Shown in pieces: positions 54,992 to 64,000 of a stretch of DNA of 64,000 nt. The DNA lies in assembly GCA_016794985.1 (NCBI GenBank), contig JAEUIQ010000024.1, forward strand, positions 1-64,000. Reading direction: 5' to 3'. Both the position numbers and the translations under genes were made by a program. Position 1 is the stretch's first letter; every line of letters begins with the position of its first letter. This stretch comes from Planctomycetaceae bacterium. Its GTDB lineage: Bacteria; Planctomycetota; Planctomycetia; Pirellulales; Pirellulaceae. A model generated the notes under the pieces. It did no database searches. It was given only the letters and a program-made list of their open reading frames with translations, and was not told where the DNA came from.

Positions 54992-57793
54992 TCAAACCTC
55001 TTTTGTACTTCCAATACTTTTTGAATATTCCGCTCGCGTCATCAGTTTGACCAACTCTACTACGGCCACGGGCAGGAGCGAACAGCCGGCAATCACTGCC
55101 CATTCCAATGGAGTCGGAGGGACGGTACGCAGGACTCTCTGCAAGAGCGGCAGGTAGACGGCCGCTACCTGAAGGATCAGACAAATCGCCACCGCTCCCC
55201 AAAGCCAGCCATTGGTGAACAGACGACTGGTGAAAATGGATCTGTTTTGAGAACGAGCATCGAAGGCGTGGAACACCTGCGCCAAGGCCAGAGTCATAAA
55301 GGCCATCGTCGTAGCGCGGCGCAAGCTCTCGCCTTCGGTCCCATACCAATGCAGACCTATACCAAAAGCAAGCAGCGTGACTCCAGCGAGTAACAATCCT
55401 TGCCAAACGATTAGGCCGATAAAACTTCGAGTGAGTAGAGGCTCTTTGGGATCGCGTGGCGAACGATTCATGACGTTCGGAGAAGAGGGCTCGAGCGCCA
55501 GAGCAAAGGCTGGGAAGATGTCGGTGATCAGATTAAGCCACAGGATTTGCAGGGCTACAAGCGGTAAGGGCCAGCCGATCATCAGTGCGACGAACACGGT
55601 GAGGATTTCAGAGAAGTTACAGGAAAGCAGATAATGAAGGAAACGGAGAATGTTCCCGTAGATGATTCGACCTTGCTCTACTGCCCCAACGATACTGGCA
55701 AAGTTATCGTCGGTGATGACCATGTCGGCGCTTTCCTTGGCGACCTCGGTCCCCTTGATTCCCATGGCGATGCCGATGTCCGCCTTCTTCAAGGCCGGGG
55801 CATCGTTGACGCCGTCTCCAGTCATGGCGACAACGTGCCCTTGAAGCTGCAGCGCCTCGACGATCTGCAACTTGTGTTCGGGCGAAACACGAGCGAACAC
55901 GGCCACGTCTGCGACCACATTTTTCCAGCCTTCAGCGTCTAGGCCAACAAGTTCCCGACCGTGGACAGTGCGTAGCAGCTTTCCGCGAGAATCGACATCG
56001 ATCCCCAGTTGCCGCGCGATCTCTGCGGCAGTCGACTGCTGGTCGCCGGTGATCATCACCGTACGAATACCAGCTTCACGACAAGTGGCGATGGCCGTTT
56101 TGGCCTCGTCACGCAGCGGGTCGCTCATGCCAACCAGGCCTACGAAGGTTAGTTCTTTACCCATGTCGGCCTCCGTGTAAGCCTCTGGCAATTCGCGATA
56201 AGCCAATCCGAGAACTCGCAGAGCCGCACCGGCCAACTCTTCATTCATCGCTTCCCACTTCTGGCGATCCTGCGTCGCTAACGGAGTCACACCCGTTGCA
56301 GTTAACTGAGAATTGCTGGCTGCAATCAACGTTCCAGGTGCCCCTTTTAAGAACGCTCGCACCGTACCGTGCGGTGTTTGATGCACCGTCACCATCCGCT
56401 TACTGACACTGTCGAACGGCAATTCGCTTAGGCGCGGAAATTCCTGCGTCAACGCGGTGAGATTTATCCCTGCTTTCTCTGCCGCGATGATCAACGCCAC
56501 TTCCGTCGGATCACCCAGCACGGCTTCGTTTCCATCGGCGCGTTCGACTTTGGCATCGTTGCACAACATGCCGATTTTTAGCGCGAGAGCCAGCGGTTCA
56601 TCAGTGAGCGGATCAACGGACTTGTCGCCAATTCGAAACGTCCCTTCGATCGCATACCCCGCACCAGTCACTTCGACGCGGCGTTGGTCTAACGCAAAGA
56701 CGCAGGCGGTCATCTCGTTTTTAGTTAACGTCCCCGTCTTATCGGTGCAGATGACGGTGACAGAACCTAGAGTTTCGACAGCAGGGAGTCGGCGAATGAG
56801 TGCTCGCATCCGCGCCATGCGTTGCATCCCGAGCGCCAACGTCATCGTTGTTACAGCCAACAATCCTTCAGGGACCGCAGCAATCGCCAGCGAGAGTCCA
56901 ATTTCCAACATGTGCCAAACGTCGCTGACACCGCGAAGCCAGCCCGCTAGCACGATTATTGCGCACAGCACCAACACGATCACAATGAGCAAACGGCCAA
57001 GCCGAGCTAATTTCTGCTCCAAAGGCGTGGCTCGAACGATCGCCTCATCGATCAGAATACCAATCTTGCCGACTTCTGATCGAGCGCCAGTCGCTGTCAC
57101 CAGCAATCGCCCCCGTCCGTCCGTGATCGTTGTGCTTAGAAACGCCATGTTGAGGCGGTCCCCTAGAGAGGCCTCCTTGTCCTCAAGCACATCCGATGTT
57201 TTAGTCACCGCGAGCGACTCACCTGTCAGCGCAGCTTCCTCAACTTGCAATCGCGCGCATTCGACGATCCGGCCGTCGGCCGGAACTCGTGCCCCGGCAG
57301 CCAAAACAATCAGATCACCCGGTACCAAATCGGCCGCCGGTATCTCACTTTCTAATCCATCGCGAATCACATGGGCTAGTCGTACAGACTGCCTTTGTAG
57401 TGCAGACAAGGCTTGTGATGCCTTCCACTCGGTGAAAAAGCCGATGGCGGTATTGATGATGATGACCACCAGGATGGCTACCGCCTCAAGGTTGTCGCCC
57501 ATGGCAAACGCGATCCCTGTGGCGACGACCAGCAAGGCCACAATGATGCTGCGGAACTGAGCAATAAGTATCGATAACGTCGAGCGTTGTTGCGCCTGCG
57601 CCAACGTATTGCCGCCATACTGCACCAGTCTCCGTGCCGCTTCAACTTGCGTCAGACCGCGTGCCCCATCGGTTTGTAGCTTGTCTGCGACTGCCTCGAT
57701 CGGGAGCATATGCCACAAAGGATTGGCAATCGGCTGTGTGTCGGTCTTCGCTGGTTCGCGATCGACGGTTGGGAGTGTGTGACTGTCATTCAT
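54992..57793 (-). CDS. P2-type cation-transporting ATPase (calcium/proton-like)
   Basis: The 933-residue product has the cation-ATPase N-terminal domain (from LPIEAVADKLQT), actuator motif EEAALTGESLAVTK, phosphorylation site CTDKTGTLTKNEMTA and hinge MTGDGVNDAPALKKADIGIA. The membrane motif AAVPEGLLAVTTMTLALGM contains PEGL, found in calcium and related P2 pumps. There is no P1B metal motif. The C-terminal six-helix block is intact and contains TEGESLRRATTMAFMTLALA. Ion specificity is inferred from family only. It follows xfp by 14 bases and precedes the M50 gene by 49, so it is probably in the same transcript. Confidence 0.93.
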   Translation of the reverse strand: MNDSHTLPTVDREPAKTDTQPIANPLWHMLPIEAVADKLQTDGARGLTQVEAARRLVQYGGNTLAQAQQRSTLSILIAQFRSIIVALLVVATGIAFAMGDNLEAVAILVVIIINTAIGFFTEWKASQALSALQRQSVRLAHVIRDGLESEIPAADLVPGDLIVLAAGARVPADGRIVECARLQVEEAALTGESLAVTKTSDVLEDKEASLGDRLNMAFLSTTITDGRGRLLVTATGARSEVGKIGILIDEAIVRATPLEQKLARLGRLLIVIVLVLCAIIVLAGWLRGVSDVWHMLEIGLSLAIAAVPEGLLAVTTMTLALGMQRMARMRALIRRLPAVETLGSVTVICTDKTGTLTKNEMTACVFALDQRRVEVTGAGYAIEGTFRIGDKSVDPLTDEPLALALKIGMLCNDAKVERADGNEAVLGDPTEVALIIAAEKAGINLTALTQEFPRLSELPFDSVSKRMVTVHQTPHGTVRAFLKGAPGTLIAASNSQLTATGVTPLATQDRQKWEAMNEELAGAALRVLGLAYRELPEAYTEADMGKELTFVGLVGMSDPLRDEAKTAIATCREAGIRTVMITGDQQSTAAEIARQLGIDVDSRGKLLRTVHGRELVGLDAEGWKNVVADVAVFARVSPEHKLQIVEALQLQGHVVAMTGDGVNDAPALKKADIGIAMGIKGTEVAKESADMVITDDNFASIVGAVEQGRIIYGNILRFLHYLLSCNFSEILTVFVALMIGWPLPLVALQILWLNLITDIFPAFALALEPSSPNVMNRSPRDPKEPLLTRSFIGLIVWQGLLLAGVTLLAFGIGLHWYGTEGESLRRATTMAFMTLALAQVFHAFDARSQNRSIFTSRLFTNGWLWGAVAICLILQVAAVYLPLLQRVLRTVPPTPLEWAVIAGCSLLPVAVVELVKLMTRAEYSKSIGSTKEV

Positions 57794-57807
57794 GACTGGC
57801 TAACTGA

Positions 57808-60180
57808 TTAGTTCGCGGTGGGTTCACTTTGCCATCGCCAGTCCGTGATCTCAGGCATATCTTCTCCGTGTACTTCGATGTAGCGTTTGTGCTCGGCTCG
57901 CTTGTCGACCATCGCTCGCCTGACTTCACTCGCTCGGGCGGCCAAGCCAGGAACTCGGTCAATGACATCCATCACCAAGTGAAAGCGGTCCATATCGTTC
58001 ATCACCACCATGTCAAACGGCGTCGTTGTCGTCCCTTCTTCCTTGTAACCACGTACGTGTAAGTTTTTGTGGTTGGTTCGTCGGTAGGTCAGTTGATGGA
58101 TCAACGATGGATATCCGTGGAAAGCGAAGACGATCTGTTGGTCGGTAGTGAAGATCAAGTCGAAATCGTCGTCGCTCAGACCGTGCGGGTGTTCCCGTTG
58201 CGATTGCAATTTCATGAGGTTGACCACGTTAACGACCCGCACTTTGACATCGGGCAAGTGTTGTCTCAACAGATCCACGGCCGCGAGTGTTTCCAGCGTT
58301 GGTACGTCGCCACAGCACGCCATCACCACGTCCGGCATGCGGCCCTCGTCATTGGATGCCCATTCCCAGACACCCAGCCCAGCGGCGCAGTGCTTCACTG
58401 CTTCGTCGATCGTCAGCCATTGAGGTGCGGGTTGCTTGCCTGCGACAACCACGTTCACGTAGTTGCGGCTACGCAAACAGTGATCCGTGACACTTAACAA
58501 ACTGTTTGCGTCCGGAGGTAGATAGATGCGAATGACCTCCGCTTTCTTGTTCGCAACGTGGTCGAGGAACCCCGGATCCTGATGCGAAAAACCGTTATGG
58601 TCCTGCCGCCAGACATGTGAAGACAATAGATAGTTGAGCGACGCGATTGGCTTCCGCCAAGGGATTTTGGCGCAAACCTTGAGCCACTTAGCGTGCTGAT
58701 TGAACATCGAATCGATGATATGAATGAACGCTTCGTAGCATGAGAAGAACCCGTGTCGACCAGTGAGTAAGTAACCTTCGAGCCAGCCTTGACACTGGTG
58801 TTCGGAAAGCATCTCCATCACCCGACCATCTGCAGCCAATTTATCGTCGGTGTCGTATCGTTCCGCCATCCAGGTTCGGTTCGTCACTTCCAGTACGTCC
58901 TGCCAACGATTCGAGTTGTTCTCATCTGGGCTGAACAAGCGGAAGTTTTTGGTCGGCAAATTGAGCTGCATGACAGCACTGAGAAACTTCCCCATGACGC
59001 GGGTCGATTCGGCATCTACCGCACCTGGGCTGGCGACGTTGACGGCGTATTTGCGGTAGTGAGGCATTTGCAGATCCTCTAGCAGCGAGCCGCCGTTGGC
59101 GTGCGGATTAGCGCTCATGCGTCGTGCACCTCGTGGAGCCAATTCTGCAATTGCTGGATTGAAATTTCCCTCCGCATTGAACAGCTCTTCAGGTCGGTAG
59201 CTCTTCATCCACTTTTCGAGAATCTCGATATGCTCGGCCTTGTCCATGTCGCCCATGGGCACTTGGTGAGACCGCCAGTAGCCCTCGCATTTCTTTCCGT
59301 CAATCTCAGCGGGGCACGTCCAGCCTTTTGGCGTGCGCAGAATGATCATTGGCCAAGCGGGGCGGCCAGTAATCCCCTTGGTCCGCGCATCGGACCAAAT
59401 CCGTTGGATATCTGCCGTCACGGTATCCATTACAGCGGCAAGATCCTGGTGGACCTGCGCAGGTTCGTGTCCCTCAACGAAGTATGGCTTGTACCCATAG
59501 CCTTCGAACAACTTCTGCAATTCGTCCTTAGGAATGCGAGCCAGAATGGTCGGGCTGGCGATCTTGTATCCATTCAGATGCAGAATTGGCAGTACCGCTC
59601 CATCGGTCATGGGATTGAGAAACTTGTTCGAATGCCAACTCGTTGCGAGCGGGCCAGTCTCGGCCTCGCCATCGCCGACGACCGCAGCCACGATCAGGTC
59701 GGGGTTGTCGAATGCGGCTCCATAGGCATGCGACAGAGCGTAGCCCAGTTCGCCGCCTTCATGGATACTGCCGGGCGTCTCGGGAGCGACGTGACTAGGG
59801 ATGCCGCCCGGAAAACTAAACTGAGTAAATAACTTCTTCATTCCCACTTCGTCTTCTGTGACGTTCGGATAAACCTCGGTATAGGTGCCTTCAAGGTAGG
59901 CATGTGCGACTAGCGATGGCCCGCCATGGCCCGGACCGGTGATGAAGAGCACGTTCAGGTCTTGTGCATTGATCACCCGATTGAGATGCACGTAGATGAG
60001 GTTCAATCCCGGTGACGTGCCCCAGTGACCAAGCAGGCGAGGTTTGATGTGCTCTCTCTTCAGAGGTTCCCGCAGAAGCGGGTTATCGAACAGGTAGATC
60101 TGGCCAACCGAGATATAGTTCGACGCACGCCAGTATCCGTCGATATTCGAAAGATCGGCTGGAGACAATGGTTTGTTCAT
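57808..60180 (-). CDS. xfp: Phosphoketolase (xylulose-5-phosphate/fructose-6-phosphate)
   Basis: Using thiamine diphosphate, this enzyme splits xylulose 5-phosphate or fructose 6-phosphate with phosphate to give acetyl phosphate. The 790-residue product starts [16 protein letters not shown], with [20 protein letters not shown] and [20 protein letters not shown] (thiamine-binding region), and later [19 protein letters not shown] and [16 protein letters not shown]. The length fits the family. ATG 60180 overlaps the ackA stop as ATGA, which decides the start and shows translational coupling. Acetyl phosphate then goes to acetate and ATP through AckA. Confidence 0.97.
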   Translation of the reverse strand: MNKPLSPADLSNIDGYWRASNYISVGQIYLFDNPLLREPLKREHIKPRLLGHWGTSPGLNLIYVHLNRVINAQDLNVLFITGPGHGGPSLVAHAYLEGTYTEVYPNVTEDEVGMKKLFTQFSFPGGIPSHVAPETPGSIHEGGELGYALSHAYGAAFDNPDLIVAAVVGDGEAETGPLATSWHSNKFLNPMTDGAVLPILHLNGYKIASPTILARIPKDELQKLFEGYGYKPYFVEGHEPAQVHQDLAAVMDTVTADIQRIWSDARTKGITGRPAWPMIILRTPKGWTCPAEIDGKKCEGYWRSHQVPMGDMDKAEHIEILEKWMKSYRPEELFNAEGNFNPAIAELAPRGARRMSANPHANGGSLLEDLQMPHYRKYAVNVASPGAVDAESTRVMGKFLSAVMQLNLPTKNFRLFSPDENNSNRWQDVLEVTNRTWMAERYDTDDKLAADGRVMEMLSEHQCQGWLEGYLLTGRHGFFSCYEAFIHIIDSMFNQHAKWLKVCAKIPWRKPIASLNYLLSSHVWRQDHNGFSHQDPGFLDHVANKKAEVIRIYLPPDANSLLSVTDHCLRSRNYVNVVVAGKQPAPQWLTIDEAVKHCAAGLGVWEWASNDEGRMPDVVMACCGDVPTLETLAAVDLLRQHLPDVKVRVVNVVNLMKLQSQREHPHGLSDDDFDLIFTTDQQIVFAFHGYPSLIHQLTYRRTNHKNLHVRGYKEEGTTTTPFDMVVMNDMDRFHLVMDVIDRVPGLAARASEVRRAMVDKRAEHKRYIEVHGEDMPEITDWRWQSEPTAN

Positions 60181-61385
60181 AAGGCTTTCCACTTAAGGGA
60201 ACTTGCGGGTGAGCTATTGACCAGGCTGACGGTATGCCTTGCGATCATGGCCTCCTCGTCCGCCGGGATACGAAGAATGGAGACTCGGCTCTCGTCACTG
60301 TTAAGAACTGTGCGCCCTTCCCGATTAGCCGTAGGGTTGAACTGCGCTCCGAGCCACTGAACCTGAGAGCAAATCCTGTGCCTAATCTCCGGCGAATTCT
60401 CACCAATACCTCCAGTGAAGACGATTGCGTCGAGTCCTCCAAGTGCGGCAACCATCGCACCGGTTTCCCGAACCACACGATAGCAAAACAGATCCACGGC
60501 TTCGGCGGCTTCAGGTGCAGAGCTGGCCAGCAAATGTCGAAGGTCCGAGCTGATTCCAGACACTCCTAGAAGCCCCGATTCGCGGTCGAGCAGGCGCTCC
60601 ACTTGATCTGGCGTCAATCGCTCGTTGCGAAGCAGGTAAAGCACGACTCCAGCGTCAATCGCGCCGGCCCGAGTGCTCATCAGCAGGCCGTCAAGCGGAG
60701 TGAAACTCATGGTTGTCGCCACGCTTTTGCCTGCCAGCAATGCACACAGGCTGGCCCCGCTCCCGAGGTGGAAAACTACCGTCCGACCGACTGCGGCTCG
60801 ATGGTCGATCCCCGGCAACCGACCAGCAATGGACTCATACGAAAGACCGTGAAAACCATAACGCATTACTCCTTTGTCGAAGTATGCGCGCGGCAAGCCA
60901 AGCATGCGTTCGTGTTTCGGCATCGTCGAGTGGAACGCTGTGTCGAAACATGCAACTTGAGGTACGTCTGGGAGAAGTCTCGCTACAGCCCTGATTTCGG
61001 CCAAGTTATGGGGTTGATGTAGTGGGGCAAGCGGCGCGAGCGACTCCAGCTCAGTCAACACAACCTGAGTTATTCGAACTGGCGTCGTGAACTGGTTCCC
61101 GCCGTGAACGACGCGGTGCCCAATGGCAGCGACGTTATGCCCGGGTAATCGCTTACCGACGGTATCCAGCACGACTTGCAGAAGCGTCGAATGTTCAGCC
61201 GTTGGCAGCACGCCGCAAAGTACCTCTTCTTCGTCCCTGTCTTTAATCCAAAATCGGGGTTCGACGACCGCTTGGTTCGTACGTTCGACCGTTGCTCGCA
61301 GGTGAACGCGGTCACCGATAAATGCGGTAAGCTTTAGGCTTGACGAGCCAGCGTTGACTACCAGGATTAGCGGATCTCTCGTCAT
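60177..61385 (-). CDS. ackA: Acetate kinase
   Basis: AckA interconverts acetyl phosphate and acetate with formation of ATP. The product of 402 residues from ATG 61385 starts [16 protein letters not shown], the classic N-terminal signature, and contains [46 protein letters not shown] and [20 protein letters not shown]. An in-frame extension to 61493 has no family support. AGGA is about nine bases before the ATG. It overlaps xfp by four bases (ATGA), so the two act together to make acetate and ATP from sugar phosphates without using glycolysis. Confidence 0.97.
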   Translation of the reverse strand: MTRDPLILVVNAGSSSLKLTAFIGDRVHLRATVERTNQAVVEPRFWIKDRDEEEVLCGVLPTAEHSTLLQVVLDTVGKRLPGHNVAAIGHRVVHGGNQFTTPVRITQVVLTELESLAPLAPLHQPHNLAEIRAVARLLPDVPQVACFDTAFHSTMPKHERMLGLPRAYFDKGVMRYGFHGLSYESIAGRLPGIDHRAAVGRTVVFHLGSGASLCALLAGKSVATTMSFTPLDGLLMSTRAGAIDAGVVLYLLRNERLTPDQVERLLDRESGLLGVSGISSDLRHLLASSAPEAAEAVDLFCYRVVRETGAMVAALGGLDAIVFTGGIGENSPEIRHRICSQVQWLGAQFNPTANREGRTVLNSDESRVSILRIPADEEAMIARHTVSLVNSSPASSLKWKAL

Positions 61386-61654
61386 TCCATGATTTCCTGA
61401 GCACGAGTTGTATTGCCCCACGCTGCGAGCAACGCAACTTTGGTAACGCGCACCTAATAAATTTTTATGACCCTTCTCGCTGATCGCCACCAACTGGTTA
61501 CTAGGCTCTGCCTAGTAACCCAATGTCTTGCAGGCTCCGCCTGCGGCTTTTTCGATCCCGCTGATGGAGAATCCAACTCGCTCACTCGGCAGAGCCTCGA
61601 AGACGCTGCATTCCATAGCAGAACCTTGAAACGAGGTTACTCACACAGTGGTGT
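61386..61654. repeat. Intergenic region with REP-like perfect hairpins
   Basis: GGTTACTAGGC (61496-61506) and GCCTAGTAACC (61510-61520) form an 11-bp perfect stem with loop TCT. A second stem, GCAGGC/GCCTGC with loop TCC, lies at 61530-61544 and is followed by a short T run (61548-61552) on the plus strand. A related ggcagagcc occurs near 61590. This looks like a dispersed palindromic repeat cluster, possibly terminating the copper-protein transcript. Confidence 0.7.
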
Positions 61655-62089
61655 TCAGCGAGAAGTGTCTTTTTTAATGTCTATTTTTTTACCTTCTTCG
61701 CAGTGCTTGATGCACTCACGACAGGCTTCCGCACATGCTTTGCATTTAGGATCCTGGTTAGCGTACTTTTCACACTCAGTCAAACATTTGCGGCTTACTT
61801 CCGCGCACTTGCTCATAATTTCTGGTGTACAAGTACCGGCCTCGCAGTTTCGGGCGCATTTTACACACTCTCGATTGCAGGCGACGCACGCCCGTAAACA
61901 CTCCAAGCGGGCTGGAACTTTTGCCATCGCCACTGCGCAAGCATCGATACACTCAAGGCACGTATCAGCGCACGTCCAACACGCCTTGTCCAAGTGCTTT
62001 TCGGCCTTTCCGCTGGGGACTTGAGCCAGGCCAATTGAGGCGAACGCAACAAACCCCAATAAGCTCAACACAACATTTCGTCGTAACAT
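61655..62089 (-). CDS. Csp-like Cys-rich four-helix copper-storage protein (DUF326-type), exported
   Basis: The 144-residue product has a signal peptide (VVLSLLGFVAFASIGLAQ) and then 20 Cys residues, mostly as CxxxC or CxxC within helices: ACWTCADTCLECIDAC, CLRACVACNRECVKC and CKACAEACRECIKHCEEG. This is the pattern of the four-helix copper-storage (Csp) proteins of the DUF326 family, which bind many Cu(I) ions inside the bundle. The exported form resembles Csp1, the periplasmic type, although a Sec rather than twin-arginine signal is seen. GGAG precedes the ATG. It is the first gene of the minus-strand cluster that includes two cation ATPases. Confidence 0.88.
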   Translation of the reverse strand: MLRRNVVLSLLGFVAFASIGLAQVPSGKAEKHLDKACWTCADTCLECIDACAVAMAKVPARLECLRACVACNRECVKCARNCEAGTCTPEIMSKCAEVSRKCLTECEKYANQDPKCKACAEACRECIKHCEEGKKIDIKKDTSR

Positions 62090-62490
62090 CGATTCTCTCC
62101 TTCAAAACAGATTCGATCATCTAAACGCTTGGCAAAAAAGTTTCGCCAAACCAAGTGACTAGATTCTTCGGTACCTGCCCAATCTCTGCCATCAAGTAAA
62201 CAGCCAAAGCAACATGGCGGTTTCCGCTACACGCTTTGAATCTTGTAGCTATGCGTGGAGAATATCGGATTCGACCCGTGATCAACGTTTCCGCCAAACA
62301 CGTTTTGGCGGATTGGTTATCCGTCCTGGTTGATTCCACCAGATCCTATTCGGGAATGAACCGATGTTTGAAAGAAGCTTTCATCGAAACAATCGCAATC
62401 ACAAGGCTTCGGTAACTTTAAAAATCTCTGGCAAGGTTAAGTTGTCGATTCCCTTTTTGGTGTCACAGGAAGCTATAATCCGAGTATTCA
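62090..62490. other. Divergent intergenic region between Csp-like gene and histidine phosphatase
   Basis: About 400 bases hold no supportable gene. A perfect hairpin (TCCGCCAAA, loop CACGT, TTTGGCGGA) lies at 62290-62312. A 72-codon minus-strand frame at 62121-62339 has no recognisable match. Confidence 0.5.
62474..62479 (+). promoter_or_regulatory. Perfect -10 TATAAT close to the phosphatase start
   Basis: TATAAT ends 11 bases before ATG 62491, so transcription would start only a few bases before the codon. No Shine-Dalgarno sequence is visible, suggesting a leaderless transcript. The -35 element is weak. Confidence 0.5.
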
Positions 62491-63234
62491 ATGTCACTTC
62501 GTCTTTACCTCCTGCGTCATGGTGAAACTGCTTGGTCACTTTCCGGCCAGCATACTGGCCGAGCTGATATTTCTTTGACTAGAAACGGTGAATCTGAAGC
62601 TCGGCAGTTGGGCGAACGGATTCGGCCGATATCATTCGCTCGCGTATTTTGCAGCCCACTGATTCGTGCAATACAAACGTGCGAGCTAGCGGGGTTATCT
62701 AAGAGCATGTTGATCGATTATGATATGGCAGAGTGGGACAATGGCGACTACGAAGGCAAGACACATGCTGAGATTTTTGCTCTGTGTCCGAACTGGAATA
62801 TCTTCCGTGACGGTTGCCCCAACGGCGAAATGCCATCTGATATGGAGACGCGGGCAGATCGATTAGTAGCTCGCTTCAGTGAGCTTGATGGCAACGTTGC
62901 AATCGTTGCACATGGCCACCTCGGTCGTGTCCTTGCCGCACGTTGGCTCGGACTGGCTGTGCAATATGCCAAGTGCCTTTTACTAAATACGGCTTCAGTG
63001 AGCATACTTAGCTTTGACCGCGAACATGGAACACCTCGATCGATCATGTTATGGAATTCAACGCCGCAGAATTCACTTCCAATCGCTTCACTCAAAGAAA
63101 GTAAGTCTTTGTCAGAAATGAAGTGGCATGCGATTGAACGTTGGGAGAACGAAGGCGGGCGTCAAGAAGATGAGGCAACGGATGTATCTACCACGGTGCT
63201 TCCATCAATTCCTGGATTAACGCGGGCGTTGTGA
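62491..63234 (+). CDS. Histidine phosphatase family protein (phosphoglycerate mutase-like)
   Basis: The 247-residue product begins LRLYLLRHGETAWSLSGQHT, with the catalytic His of RHG, and has RIRPISFARVFCSPLIRAIQ and VAIVAHGHLGRVLAARWLGL, the second catalytic His block. Family members act on phosphosugars, phosphoproteins or other phosphate esters. The roughly 60-residue C-terminal extension rich in charged residues is unusual. The start is fixed by the family's short N-terminus and by the nearby TATAAT. Its divergent position next to the metal and energy cluster gives no clear functional hint. Confidence 0.85.
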   Translation: MSLRLYLLRHGETAWSLSGQHTGRADISLTRNGESEARQLGERIRPISFARVFCSPLIRAIQTCELAGLSKSMLIDYDMAEWDNGDYEGKTHAEIFALCPNWNIFRDGCPNGEMPSDMETRADRLVARFSELDGNVAIVAHGHLGRVLAARWLGLAVQYAKCLLLNTASVSILSFDREHGTPRSIMLWNSTPQNSLPIASLKESKSLSEMKWHAIERWENEGGRQEDEATDVSTTVLPSIPGLTRAL

Positions 63235-63278
63235 CGGCTATTAATCAGGTGTCGATTCCTCGTTTCCACCAGCATACT

Positions 63279-64000
63279 TCACGCGATGCGGACCAGTGAC
63301 TTGCCCATATTATCGCCTTTGAACAAGCCGATGAACGCTTTGGGGGCGTTCTCAAGTCCATCGGTGACGGTCTCTTCCCAGACAAGGGCGTTTGATTTTA
63401 TCCATCCCGACATATCGTTTAGAAACGCGTATTGCTGATCGAGAAAATCAGAGACCAGCATTCCTTCTATACGAACCCGTTTGCCGATAATCTTGAACAG
63501 GTTGCGTGGTGCTGGTACAGGCTCAGTCGAATTGTAGGTGGAGATCATTCCGCACGAAACGACAACGCCATGAATGTTCATGTGATCAAGTGCAGCTTCG
63601 AGATGTTCACCGCCGACGTTATCGAAGTAGACGTCGATACCGTTTGGAGCCAGAGCACCAAGCTCACCAGATAGGTCTTCGGTTTCGTTGTAGTTGAAGA
63701 CTTCATCAACGTGCGCTTTCTCACGCAGCCAAGCGATCTTCTTTGCATTGCCTGCACTTCCGATCACTCGACAATCCATCAACTTCGCGATCTGACAAAC
63801 GACCGAGCCCACTGCACCCGAAGCAGCGGAAACGAAGACCGTACTTCCAGACTTGAGTCGTGCCACTCGAGTCAGGCCCGCCCAAGCTGTCATGCCGGTC
63901 ATACCAAGCACGCCCAAAAACGTTTGCACGGGAGCCAATTTTGAGTCTACTAAGGAGACTCCTTCCCCAGTCGACTTCCATTTTTCGCGCCAACCGAGGC
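63279..64000 (-). CDS. NADP-dependent medium-chain oxidoreductase (partial, N-terminus outside window)
   Basis: The frame is open through the right edge: after an upstream LGWREKWKSTGEGVSL part come PVQTFLGVLGMTGMTAWAGL and the NADP-binding GAVGSVVCQIAKLMDCRVIG. A later segment is NGIDVYFDNVGGEHLEAALD. This is the MDR family of prostaglandin-reductase and curcumin-reductase-like enzymes that reduce activated double bonds with NADPH. No structural zinc-binding Cys cluster is visible in the part present. The internal TTG at 63938 is not a real start. At least 240 residues are present. Confidence 0.9.
   Translation of the reverse strand, partial: LGWREKWKSTGEGVSLVDSKLAPVQTFLGVLGMTGMTAWAGLTRVARLKSGSTVFVSAASGAVGSVVCQIAKLMDCRVIGSAGNAKKIAWLREKAHVDEVFNYNETEDLSGELGALAPNGIDVYFDNVGGEHLEAALDHMNIHGVVVSCGMISTYNSTEPVPAPRNLFKIIGKRVRIEGMLVSDFLDQQYAFLNDMSGWIKSNALVWEETVTDGLENAPKAFIGLFKGDNMGKSLVRIA

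Noticed and set aside
50704..62089. Insertion sequences or integrase genes flanking the metal and energy cluster
   Set aside because: None were found; only a decayed ATPase fragment and palindromic repeats are visible, so transfer remains unproven.
62121..62339. 72-codon minus-strand frame before the Csp-like gene
   Set aside because: No family resemblance and no supporting start signal; it spans a palindrome in the divergent region.
63279..63938. Complete 219-residue oxidoreductase starting at TTG 63938
   Set aside because: The frame continues upstream to the window edge with sequence typical of the family, so the gene is partial.

Overview
The window looks like chromosomal DNA of a planctomycete, most likely of the Pirellula/Rhodopirellula group. 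The grounds are a giant surface-protein gene with a LEPR-XLL-like N-terminus, a paired ECF sigma factor and Ser/Thr kinase carrying a zinc ribbon, secreted PQQ-type beta-propellers starting with a WPAFRGPNG motif, a protein built from W..NGG repeats, and a DUF502 protein. The assignment comes from gene content only.

Left part (1-26565): one minus-strand gene fills more than 40% of the window. It starts at 26565 and runs off the left edge with no stop, so at least 8855 residues are present and the C-terminus is missing. In order it carries a LEPR-XLL-like start, a 14-residue Gly/Ser/Asp repeat, DUF4347, an RTX-like glycine-rich stretch, a C-type lectin domain, a block of DGG-F-V-W repeats, about 19 cadherin-like repeats interleaved with LamG-like, lectin and NGSFE modules, delta-60 repeats, and finally 131-residue VCBS repeats with an exact 393-base period. 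It is probably a giant calcium-dependent, sugar-binding adhesin.

Middle part (26.9-44.5 kb): planctomycete accessory genes. These are a PQQ-type lipoprotein, the kinase and ECF sigma pair, a DUF502 membrane protein, and a tightly coupled operon of an NHL/coiled-coil exported protein followed by a PhnD-like protein. The PhnD-like gene appears joined to a PQQ beta-propeller by -1 frameshifting on a run of nine A. Then come a carboxypeptidase-regulatory-like surface protein with a broken 3' end, a DUF4139 protein and an exported four-repeat protein.

Housekeeping cluster (44.5-48.7 kb, minus strand): rnc, asnB, trpS and acpS, with trpS and acpS overlapping by ATGA. A plus-strand OmpH/Skp-like gene with a clear terminator follows (49.3-50.0 kb).

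Right part (50.7-62.1 kb, minus strand): a co-directional metal, energy and stress cluster. It reads Csp-like copper-storage protein, ackA, xfp, a P2-type cation ATPase, a CBS-containing M50 protease, TspO and a P1B-4-type metal ATPase. ackA and xfp are translationally coupled and would convert sugar phosphates through acetyl phosphate to acetate plus ATP. A decayed fragment of a P2-ATPase C-terminus lies beside the P1B ATPase. The window ends with a histidine phosphatase (possibly leaderless) and a partial NADP-dependent oxidoreductase. I saw no rRNA, tRNA, CRISPR array or insertion sequence.
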